This document shows positions 36,097-43,621 of a stretch of DNA of 64,000 nucleotides, in pieces. The notes under the pieces were generated by a model. It was given only the letters and a program-made list of their open reading frames with translations. It was not told where the DNA came from and made no database searches. This stretch comes from Maridesulfovibrio sp. GTDB taxonomy: Bacteria; Desulfobacterota; Desulfovibrionia; Desulfovibrionales; Desulfovibrionaceae. Where the stretch lies: the NCBI RefSeq assembly GCF_963666665.1, contig NZ_OY762999.1:3692001-3756000 (forward strand), given 5' to 3'. Each line of letters starts with the position of its first letter. Position 1 is the first letter of the stretch. The translations under genes and the position numbers were made by a program.

Positions 36097-36300
36097 ATGG
36101 CTAAAAGAAGTAATGGCTTAACAGAGGCAAAGCCCAAGAAGTGGATCAAAGAAGGGCGTGGTTCCGGGCACGGTGCCGACTACTCTCCTTGGTTGCGGGT
36201 TAGGGATATTGCTTCCAAAGGAAGGTCTCTCCGAGTTTTTGGGCATAAATCCCGGCGAACACACCATCTCTTTTCCGACCTAGAGCTGGTATTAATTACC
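36097..36300 (+). pseudogene. tnsA: TnsA N-terminal fragment of a second Tn7-type element
   Basis: ATG 36097 opens a frame matching Tn7 TnsA residues 1 to ~65, including EGRGSGHGADYSPWLRV and HHLFSDLEL with the catalytic Glu63 equivalent. After LEL the match ends abruptly, and the frame runs out as unrelated sequence to 36351. Bases 36205-36291 are about 90% identical to 9364-9450 in the tnsA at 9362, so the two remnants overlap but come from different copies. The rest of this element's tns operon is missing, so element B could only have moved in trans. Confidence 0.88.
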
Positions 36301-36422
36301 CCCCGATTGGACAAGATTAAAGAAGAAAATAACATGCCTCATTTTCTGTGAATAAGGCGGGAAGGTATGTTTGGGCGAGTGGACTTAGCGAAAACATATA
36401 TAACGCTTTCTGTTGCACGCCC

Positions 36423-38069
36423 TTATTTGTCTCTTGAACAAACAATCTCCATTTTCCTTATGCGTGTAGCAAGAGTTGTTGGCTTTAAACCCAGTAGTTT
36501 TGCCGCACCATCAGTTCCATAAATCTTGCCACGACATAGCTTGAGGGCTCTTTCAATATTTTCTTTTTGAAGCAGAACCACTTCCTGCTCGGTTAGCACC
36601 TGTTCATTGAGTTGGTTGGTTCGGGATTGTTCTACCATCGGGAGTTCTGCTCCCAGGCTGTTGAAGAAATCGATATTTTTTGGGTCAGAACTGGAGGTGA
36701 TTGCAAAACGTTCGACTATATTTTGAAGTTCTCGAACATTACCGGGCCATGAATACTGAACCAGCTTTTGTAGCTGTGCATCCGTAAATAGAAATACAGG
36801 ACGTTTAATTTCCAAAAGAAATTGCTTTAAGAAATGGTTTGCCAAGAGTACGACATCATCTTTTCGATCTCGTAGCGGCGGAACATCAATGGGAAAAACA
36901 TTGAGTCGGAAATAGAGATCTTCCCTGAACCGACCGTTTTCAACCTCAGTTTTAAGATTCTTGTTGGTTGCCGCAATAATCCTTACGTCAACCTTACGTG
37001 TCTTTTCCTCGCCGACACGTTCGTACTCCCCTTCCTGTAGAATTCGAAGCATGTGAGCCTGTTGTTCAAGAGGGATTTCCCCTATTTCATCAAGAAACAG
37101 CGTCCCCTTGTGTGCAGCACCGAATTTACCGATCCTATTCGCAACAGCACCGGAGAATGCGCCTTTAACATGACCAAAAAATTCACTCGAAAATAAATCC
37201 TTAGGAATGGAAGCACAGTTGACTTTGATCATGGGACTGTTTCGGCGTGCGCTTCGTTGGTGAAGTTCTCGGGCGACCAGCTCTTTTCCTGTTCCAGATT
37301 CGCCCAGTATCAATACGCTGGCATCTGTGGATGCTACGAGGTCTATCTGCTGTATAATTCTTTGTAGTGGAGCACTTTGACCAATGAATCCGCCGAAAGA
37401 TGTTGAACTCAGAAGCTCTTCGCGTAAGTAGCTGTTTTCAGATTCAAGACGTTGACTCAGTTCTTCTATTTTTTCGAAAGCCCTCGCATTAACAAGAGCA
37501 GCGGCAGCATGGTTTGAGATAATATTCAATATATCAAGGGCGGGTTGAGCTATTTCGCTCTTGGTGAAAACAGCCAGAACGCCCATTGTCTCACCATGGT
37601 AAACCATTGGCTGACCGGCAAATCCATTTATGCCTTCCCGTTTAGCCCAATTCTGGTGAAGTATCCACTTTGAGTCTTTGGATATTGATTTTACAATAAC
37701 GGGAGTACCGGTGGCAGCGATGTGCCCTACCTTTCTGGCTCCCAAAGGGAAACGCCTATGGTCACCGTCAATACGAGCCCAATCTACAGCGGAATCAACT
37801 ACAGACTGTCCTGCGCTGGCAACCAAATGCAGACATTCAGTTTGCTTCAGACACTCATGTTGCAGAGGGCATGCTGAACAGATATCACCATTTTTAATCA
37901 GCCAGATTCGGGCGAGGGAGATATTAGGGAATTGAGCCAGCCGGTTTACGATAAGAGTGAAAAGAGATCCGGTAGACCTTTGTTGTCCCATTTCCAACAG
38001 AAGAGATTGTATTTTCTCATTCCGAAAGTGAAAAGTTTTTTCGTCAGCCATAACTGAAGTTCTAAACAT
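36423..38069 (-). CDS. GAF-domain sigma-54-dependent transcriptional activator
   Basis: 548 residues from ATG 38069 (ATG 38051 is another candidate; the longer frame to 38180 adds an unlikely extension). It has an N-terminal GAF region (about 25-200) with a Cys-rich insertion (CSACPLQHEC...TEC) that might bind metal or a redox cofactor. The AAA+ domain has Walker A GESGTGKE, the sigma-54 contact loop as GAFSGA (Ser for the usual Thr), and Walker B GTLFLDEIGEI. A Fis-type HTH follows (GTDGAAKLLGLKPTTLATRIRKM). It lies downstream of cooS and the HPP gene on the same strand. A -24/-12 element upstream of cooS (41258-41273) makes cooS the likely target. The signal is unknown. Confidence 0.88.
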   Translation of the reverse strand: MFRTSVMADEKTFHFRNEKIQSLLLEMGQQRSTGSLFTLIVNRLAQFPNISLARIWLIKNGDICSACPLQHECLKQTECLHLVASAGQSVVDSAVDWARIDGDHRRFPLGARKVGHIAATGTPVIVKSISKDSKWILHQNWAKREGINGFAGQPMVYHGETMGVLAVFTKSEIAQPALDILNIISNHAAAALVNARAFEKIEELSQRLESENSYLREELLSSTSFGGFIGQSAPLQRIIQQIDLVASTDASVLILGESGTGKELVARELHQRSARRNSPMIKVNCASIPKDLFSSEFFGHVKGAFSGAVANRIGKFGAAHKGTLFLDEIGEIPLEQQAHMLRILQEGEYERVGEEKTRKVDVRIIAATNKNLKTEVENGRFREDLYFRLNVFPIDVPPLRDRKDDVVLLANHFLKQFLLEIKRPVFLFTDAQLQKLVQYSWPGNVRELQNIVERFAITSSSDPKNIDFFNSLGAELPMVEQSRTNQLNEQVLTEQEVVLLQKENIERALKLCRGKIYGTDGAAKLLGLKPTTLATRIRKMEIVCSRDK

Positions 38070-38224
38070 AATTATTCCAACTGACAATAGAAATGGCAAC
38101 ACACTCGGTCTTATGGGGTAGGGCATGGGGATATCTTTTTGAGATTGGTAGGTATATCTCTGGTTATAACCATCAGACAATTCATGCCCTACCCTTTATT
38201 AATTTCTAATGACAATCCCTCCTT

Positions 38225-38989
38225 TTAATTGACTTGGGATAATATTTTAAAATGATGTGTCCCGAGAATTATGTTCCCTACAGTCATGCCGCAAAGACCA
38301 ATTATTCTGACGGTAGGAGATATGGACTGAAAACACATGATTATACAACTGACTATACATATTGCTACACCCGCAATTTGAACCTTTTCCATGTATAGTC
38401 CTGCATTTTTGACGTAGTTATCACTATCCCGGGCAGGAAATTCAAACCAGATTCTATTCCAGATAAACGCAAAAATTACGGTTATTGTGGCTCCCCATGC
38501 CATGTGGAGAGGAAGCAAATACCACGGCATGGGAAGCGGGAGTATTGCCGGTATTGCTGCAGTGGCGGCTGCAGGTGGGTGATCGGCGTCAAAGATCTGC
38601 ATAAAAACTGCTGCCAGCAAAACCGAAAGACCAAGCTTTAAGGGAATTATAAATTCTGTTCCTGGATCAATATAATTTCCTATCCAGACTCCAGCCAGTC
38701 CGCATATCGAGGCTACCGTGTGCCCTACAACTACTGACTTTGGCCGTGCAACACGCAAAAAAACACAGGTCGTATTTATGAAACATGTTGCTGCAAGAGG
38801 TGGGTAAAGGACTTTGATCTCTGTTTTACCGGATAAAATTGCTATCAGCCCCAATAACAATCCTCCCCCCAATGATCCCCACACAATACGGGCCAGAGAA
38901 ATAACTCCCGGACGGTATAATTCTTTTGAAAACTCTTCACGACATAGTTTGGATAATCTGAATTGTACTGAAGCTGATCTGAAATGCAT
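38225..38989 (-). CDS. HPP-family integral membrane protein
   Basis: 254 residues with at least four or five hydrophobic segments and the family motif DADHPPAAATAAIPAIL in a re-entrant-like region. HPP proteins are four-helix membrane proteins, some linked to nitrite or anion transport; the function here is not known. An N-terminal cytoplasmic tail of ~30 residues precedes the first helix. It lies between cooS and the sigma-54 activator, all on the minus strand, and is separated from cooS by a hairpin at 39044-39096. A link to CO, nickel or bicarbonate movement is only a guess. Confidence 0.78.
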   Translation of the reverse strand: MHFRSASVQFRLSKLCREEFSKELYRPGVISLARIVWGSLGGGLLLGLIAILSGKTEIKVLYPPLAATCFINTTCVFLRVARPKSVVVGHTVASICGLAGVWIGNYIDPGTEFIIPLKLGLSVLLAAVFMQIFDADHPPAAATAAIPAILPLPMPWYLLPLHMAWGATITVIFAFIWNRIWFEFPARDSDNYVKNAGLYMEKVQIAGVAICIVSCIIMCFQSISPTVRIIGLCGMTVGNIILGTHHFKILSQVN

Positions 38990-39043
38990 CTGTTACCCCA
39001 AGGATACCATTGCTAAATTAGTGTTGACAGAAAACAGGGTGGT

Positions 39044-39096
39044 TGCACAGCCGACCCCGGCTATTAATTGTCGGAGAAACCGAGGTCGGCTGTGCA
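39044..39096 (-). terminator. Long hairpin between cooS and HPP gene
   Basis: TGCACAGCCGACC (39044-39056) is the exact reverse complement of GGTCGGCTGTGCA (39084-39096). The 13-bp GC-rich stem has a 27-nt loop, and there is no clear T-run on either side. It could be a terminator, a processing or stability element after cooS, or a binding site. Confidence 0.55.
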
Positions 39097-39135
39097 GGCC
39101 ATCAAGGCTGCAGGCAAACGTTATTGCAAATTGAG

Positions 39136-41136
39136 CTATGACCGCCAGCAGACATTGGATCTGGCTTCGTCAAAGTCCCTAAGGATCATTGCGGCTACTT
39201 TTGCAGGGTCGGGATCAACGTTCATGCAGGAGCCAAGCAATTCCTTTGTGCCGTTATAAAGGAATTCTTCGACTTTTTTTGAACCATGCACAGGGGCATG
39301 AACGCAGTGGTAGGAGTTGAAACCGAGCATGCGATAGGCAAGGGCTGCCCCAACGCCTTTTTCGTTGGACCATTCCGGGGTAACTTCGGCAAATGGCAGA
39401 TCTTTTAAATGACGTCCGGTATATTTTGCGATTTCTCTGAACACTGCAACGGAGTGTGCATTGTCTATACATTCACCAAAATGCCATACCGGAGGCATTT
39501 TGGGGCCGAGGAATTTAAGCAGCTTGTCACCGCATTTTTCCTGTCCTTTGCTGGAGCAATATCCCAGTTTGGCCATGGGGAAAGACGCACATCCGTTGGT
39601 AAAAACCAGTACGTTGTTTTTCAACAGGATATCGACGATATCCACGATGGCTTTTTCAAATACGATTCTGGTGTTTGTGCATCCGGCAAGGTTGATGATT
39701 CCCTTGATTTTTCCTTCAATTAGGGCTGAGGCGATTGTTGAAAGTGAACCATAACGGGCCTTGAGTGTTTCAAGGTTAAATCCTACTTCAGCCTCAATTG
39801 CGTGTCCGGGAATATGCCTTTTTACATCGCGACGATTCTTGAAGCTTTCAATTGCACGGGTAACAATACGCTCTGCCAGTTCAGGTAGTTTATCCAGATC
39901 AGAAAGGTCGCGTTTGTAACCGATATGTTCTGCTCCGGGCAGACGGTTTGACTCGTTGGTGGTCACGACTACAGTCTTGTAACAGTTGGCAACATCCATA
40001 ATGCCTGGAAATACTTCCTGAATATCAGCCAACCAGAGATCAAGAGCTCCAGTTGCGAGAACAAGCTCCGATCCGTTAGCGTTAGAAAGGGGTATTACTC
40101 CTCCAAGCCTGTACAGGGACGACAATCCGGAACAACAAATACCGTAAAATTGTATACCGGTTGCTCCCGCTTCTTTCGCCATTTCAATGAACTTTTCACT
40201 ACGTGCTGTCTTTATCACTTCCATTGCCATCTGCGGAGCGTGACCGTGAACAGCTATATTTACCGTATCTGTCCTCAGGGCTCCAAGATTAGCTTTAACT
40301 GTTGTTCGTTGCGGCACACCGTATAGACAGTCACTTGCAATAGACCCACCGACCACACTGTTCATTGAGAATGCGACACCGAGACGCATGAATTGGTCCA
40401 TAGCTTTGCGCCAGTCTCCCTGAGTGCCCACTGTGGTCTGATGCAATGCTTCAAAGACTTCATGGTATGAGCCTATAGGAAGTAAATCGAGATCTTCCCA
40501 GACTCGTTTTCGTTCGTACGTGGCAACGGCATCAAGTGTCTTATGGGTTCCGGGGACTGATCGACTTAAATCTTCCAGAAGAATGTCTGCAATTTGTCCA
40601 GCCAATTCTTCGATAGTACTGTTCCTGATATCAAGGCCGAACATATCGGCAACAGCTTTGACTTTGTTCACGCCTTCAATAGGCAGGTTCACATCACCTT
40701 CTGCTGCTTTTTTCAAAGTGAGAATAATTTCCCGCGCACGCGCTCCATGTGCGGCAACGCCACCCGCAGCAGACCTGACCAGATTTCGGGCAACAATCAG
40801 ATCGGCATCAGCTCCGCAGGTTCCTCGGGGAGAGCGTTCAGTAATCTTGCAGGGTCCCAGCGAGCATATTTTGCAACACACACCTGCCAGCCCGAAGGTA
40901 CAGTGTGGTTTCTGTTTGTCAAAACGATCAAAACAGTTTTCTACCCCCTGTTCTTCCATATATTTAACCATCTCCCGGACAGCTGGATCAGGGGCTTGCT
41001 CCATGACATCCTGTTTACTGGCAAAGGACTGACGGTATTCTTTGACTGCATTCTTGTAATCAGTGAAATCGTTATGGTTATGATGATGGTGCCCATGGCT
41101 ATGGTCATGGCTGTGTGTGTGGTGTTCTTTTCCCAT
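39136..41136 (-). CDS. cooS: Anaerobic Ni-dependent CO dehydrogenase catalytic subunit
   Basis: 666 residues from ATG 41136, preceded by GAGGA at a good distance; an upstream ATG at 41211 has none. It starts with a His-rich stretch (about 5-21: HHTHSHDHSHGHHHHNH) that may store or deliver nickel. Cysteine motifs for the D and B clusters follow (CTFGLAGVCCKICSLGPCKI), then C-cluster ligands later (GICCSGL, HFGECIDNAHS and others). It reversibly oxidises CO to CO2. No cooC, cooJ or cooT maturation gene, CooF ferredoxin or hydrogenase is in the window, so it may work with chromosomal partners. It is flanked by Tn7-type ends, which suggests acquisition. It is probably sigma-54 regulated. Confidence 0.93.
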   Translation of the reverse strand: MGKEHHTHSHDHSHGHHHHNHNDFTDYKNAVKEYRQSFASKQDVMEQAPDPAVREMVKYMEEQGVENCFDRFDKQKPHCTFGLAGVCCKICSLGPCKITERSPRGTCGADADLIVARNLVRSAAGGVAAHGARAREIILTLKKAAEGDVNLPIEGVNKVKAVADMFGLDIRNSTIEELAGQIADILLEDLSRSVPGTHKTLDAVATYERKRVWEDLDLLPIGSYHEVFEALHQTTVGTQGDWRKAMDQFMRLGVAFSMNSVVGGSIASDCLYGVPQRTTVKANLGALRTDTVNIAVHGHAPQMAMEVIKTARSEKFIEMAKEAGATGIQFYGICCSGLSSLYRLGGVIPLSNANGSELVLATGALDLWLADIQEVFPGIMDVANCYKTVVVTTNESNRLPGAEHIGYKRDLSDLDKLPELAERIVTRAIESFKNRRDVKRHIPGHAIEAEVGFNLETLKARYGSLSTIASALIEGKIKGIINLAGCTNTRIVFEKAIVDIVDILLKNNVLVFTNGCASFPMAKLGYCSSKGQEKCGDKLLKFLGPKMPPVWHFGECIDNAHSVAVFREIAKYTGRHLKDLPFAEVTPEWSNEKGVGAALAYRMLGFNSYHCVHAPVHGSKKVEEFLYNGTKELLGSCMNVDPDPAKVAAMILRDFDEARSNVCWRS

Positions 41137-41257
41137 TTCTGCATTCCTCAATGGCTGTTTCAACCCGGTAGATACTTTGAGTAACGCAAACCAATTATTG
41201 CTGTTACTCAAAGAGGCCCCGAAGTTTTTTGGCTAGAATTGTTTTCTACAGCCATAA

Positions 41258-41273
41258 GGCAAGAGCTATGCCT
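41258..41273 (-). promoter_or_regulatory. Putative sigma-54 (-24/-12) promoter of cooS
   Basis: On the minus strand AGGCATAGCTCTTGCC shows GG and GC exactly 10 bp apart, as in the TGGCAC-N5-TTGC consensus. It lies ~120 bp upstream of the cooS start, and a sigma-54 activator gene is downstream. The A/T-rich stretch 41300-41420 with repeated AACTGTT/CAGTTG half-sites could hold activator sites. Confidence 0.5.
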
Positions 41274-41665
41274 ACGAGTTACACACAGGTAATCACCTGA
41301 AATAAATGTAAATTTTATTTGATAGCAAAAGACAGAACAACTGTTTTAAGTTGATACAACGTAATTCCGTTCAATAAAAACAGAATTCAGTTGTCAAAGA
41401 ATAGATAATGTAAAATTCGTATATTATAAATACACAGGTGGTCAGCAAAAACAAAAAAGCATTCAGGACAGGTTCAATATATTAGATCAGATAAATCCAA
41501 CAACATTGACCACTACTGCTAGTAACTAAAAACTCTCCCAGCGAAAACACAGCGCGAACACATTTACTTGGCACATTCCCTGCTAAATTTAGCCGATACG
41601 ACACTAGCCGTATAAATATACAACTATAACAAATTACCATCTCATATTTAAACAAAGCACTACAT
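41274..41665. other. A/T-rich divergent intergenic region
   Basis: About 390 bp without a gene, between cooS (minus) and an ahb fragment (plus). It contains palindromic motifs such as CAACTGTTTTAAGTTG near 41339 and CAGTTGTC near 41390 that could be regulatory. Nothing else was recognised. Confidence 0.45.
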
Positions 41666-41893
41666 ATGACAAAATTAAGATATGATTTAGATGAGTTGGA
41701 TTGCCAGATATTGAATATTCTTCAGACGGATTTTCCGCTTTGCTCACATCCGTATGCTGAAATAGGTAAACGACTTGGCATCACTGAGGAAGATGCTTTA
41801 TCCCGTGTTACGCTCATGCGCGAGAACGGCACTATCCGAAGAATCGGAGCCAACTTTGACGCAGCCAGATTAGGCTGGGTTTCAACATGTTGA
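41666..41893 (+). pseudogene. N-terminal fragment of AhbA/AhbB-like sirohaem decarboxylase (AsnC-type HTH)
   Basis: 75 codons encode an AsnC/Lrp-type helix-turn-helix with LDELDCQILNILQTDFPL and MRENGTIRRIGANFDAARLG, the pattern of sirohaem decarboxylase subunits used in the alternative haem pathway of sulfate reducers. Complete family members are ~150-170 residues with an effector-like domain; here the frame stops at 41891 just after that junction. It is probably a broken gene left at a recombination joint. A short regulator cannot be excluded. Confidence 0.6.
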
Positions 41894-42021
41894 CCTCCGG
41901 CTATTTTTCAACTGATTGAAATGATTGGATGAGAAGGGAGTACATAAAAGTCGGAGAAGAGGTTGGTAATGCGTATAGTGAAGGAGTAACATTAAAAAGA
42001 TAGCCCTAAACTTAATTAATA

Positions 42022-42120
42022 TAAGAGAAAGGGGTTGAATCTTGCAACCCCTTTCTCTTACGAGGAGGACAGGCAAGAGGGGCCTGTACGGTAGATGTTA
42101 TTATAGCTGCGGTTTTATGG
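42022..42120 (-). terminator. Double hairpin downstream of dddY (repeat-module copy 1)
   Basis: TAAGAGAAAGGGGTTG (42022-42037) pairs perfectly with 42045-42060 over 16 bp. Between it and the dddY stop is a second hairpin, ACAGGC/GCCTGT (42069-42087). The same two-hairpin order, with similar sequence, recurs at 43362-43450 and 43535-43621. The strong stem should end the operon transcript read from the minus strand. Confidence 0.7.
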
Positions 42121-43329
42121 TTTCCAGCGCTTGGTATGAGCATGAACATGTGTATCAGGCAAAATTCTTTTTGTGTTCTTGTCCGCAGGGACAGATATCT
42201 GAGTAGTCTGATTATTGTCACGCGCGGTTGTGCGAGCCCAAATACTTACCCAACCGCTATTTTCTAAGTCTGCATTCTTGTCATCTCCAGCATAAAATGC
42301 ATGAAGCGCATTACGTTCAAGATAGATAAGCCAGTTATCTTTCGGATCTGCGCTCATGTACCAATCTTCCCATTTGCCTTCTCCTTTAACCTCTACGTCA
42401 AATCCGTCTTCAGTGCGGACAGCTTCAAACTGATCACTATCCCAATCCATCAGCAGAAACTGATTTTGTTTAGGGTGTTCAGGAGTGGTCAAGGTCATGT
42501 ATATTTCCTGCGGATGGTGGAAATGCACTGGGTAAGATGAATCGTTCAACTGCGCGGTCATGCCGATTTCAGCCCCAACGGTTTCGCCATCAATGGTATC
42601 GATGCGTAGGTTACCCCATGGCCCCATCACCTCAGCATAGAGGTAGCCGCCACGAATATCTTTATTCCATGCCTTTTCGCTTTCAGCATAAAAAGGAATC
42701 CAACCTACAGAAGACCAAAGGTGAGGCAATCCCTTAATAGTGACATCTCGGCTAAAATGGTCAGAGCTATCTGTTTTAGAAGCAATCGCAACGAAGTTTT
42801 TGTTGAGTTCAATGCCAGCCTTTTTGATTTCAGGATCTTTTGCCTTTTCGAAGTAATCAACAGCAACTGGACGGTTCAACCACTTGGAAACCGGGGAATA
42901 ATTCTGGAGTTCCCTGCTGGGAGTGTAGAGCTTGGTCCAGCCGTTGGAGTTGCTCAGCTGGGGATCGAAGCAGCGCTTAGCCTTTTCCGGCTCGGCAAGA
43001 ACTGTTTTGACGTGTTTGATCATCAATTCCACATCGCGTTTCTTGGTGATACATTCCTTTTCGGGCTTACCTGTCTCAGAATTATAAGAACTGACCACTG
43101 CTTCCGCAGAATCGAGGCACTCACCTGAGGGTGTTTCGAGGGCTTTTACATAAGCTTCAAGGTAGGCAAGAGTATCATTCCAAAAAAGGTCTATGTTGCG
43201 CTGTTCTTCTGCACTCCATTTTTTATTGGGAACATCACTGAGACAAACAAACTCTGCAGCAAAAGCAGCTGTGCCAGCCAGTATTGAAAGAAGAATTCCT
43301 AAAATCATTACATGTGCAAATTTATACAT
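42115..43329 (-). CDS. dddY: DddY, periplasmic cupin DMSP lyase
   Basis: 404 residues with a Sec signal (ending AAFAAE), as expected for DddY, the only periplasmic DMSP lyase. It cleaves dimethylsulfoniopropionate to dimethyl sulfide and acrylate. The C-terminal cupin has the metal motif in PVHFHHPQEIYMTL: His269, His271, Glu275, plus Tyr277 as catalytic base and His343 (NALHAFYAG) as the fourth ligand. This spacing matches the His-x-His-x3-Glu-x-Tyr described for DddY (numbered 263/265/269/271 in the Acinetobacter enzyme). The N-terminal helical part with paired Cys is also typical. The ribosome site AGGAGAGAGAG precedes the ATG. It is the last gene of an operon with a flavin/haem reductase system that could respire the acrylate. 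Confidence 0.9.
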   Translation of the reverse strand: MYKFAHVMILGILLSILAGTAAFAAEFVCLSDVPNKKWSAEEQRNIDLFWNDTLAYLEAYVKALETPSGECLDSAEAVVSSYNSETGKPEKECITKKRDVELMIKHVKTVLAEPEKAKRCFDPQLSNSNGWTKLYTPSRELQNYSPVSKWLNRPVAVDYFEKAKDPEIKKAGIELNKNFVAIASKTDSSDHFSRDVTIKGLPHLWSSVGWIPFYAESEKAWNKDIRGGYLYAEVMGPWGNLRIDTIDGETVGAEIGMTAQLNDSSYPVHFHHPQEIYMTLTTPEHPKQNQFLLMDWDSDQFEAVRTEDGFDVEVKGEGKWEDWYMSADPKDNWLIYLERNALHAFYAGDDKNADLENSGWVSIWARTTARDNNQTTQISVPADKNTKRILPDTHVHAHTKRWKP

Positions 43330-43621
43330 CTCTCTCTCCTTGCACTTTTATCTTAAAAGACGGGGTTGAGTCTGTTCGACCCAACCCCTTTCTTTTCCTA
43401 GGTGACAGGTAATGAGGCCCTGCCGGTAGGTATATTATGGCTTACGCTATTCAATCATCTTACCGGTTACCTGTGACCTATTCAGCAGATATAAGATAAG
43501 ATGCACTCTCCAGTTTAAACTGAGTTTTAAGTAGGGGGCTGGCCCTCACGGCCCAGCCCCATCTTTCACGAGGAGACAGGTAAGAGGGGACCTGTCCAGT
43601 AGGTGTATATTATGGCTAACG
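43330..43621 (-). repeat. Two further copies of the intercistronic hairpin module between cytochrome gene and dddY
   Basis: Copy 3 (43535-43621), right after the cytochrome stop, has GGGGCTGG/CCAGCCCC (43535-43560) and GACAGGT/ACCTGTC (43575-43596). Copy 2 (43362-43450) has GGGGTTG/CAACCCC and a degenerate ACAGG hairpin, followed by sequence resembling the last codons of the cytochrome gene (compare 43450-43485 with 43620-43650). The module matches the one after dddY. Copy 2 looks like the 3' end of a deleted or duplicated cytochrome gene. The stems may stabilise or terminate segments of the mRNA. Confidence 0.65.
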
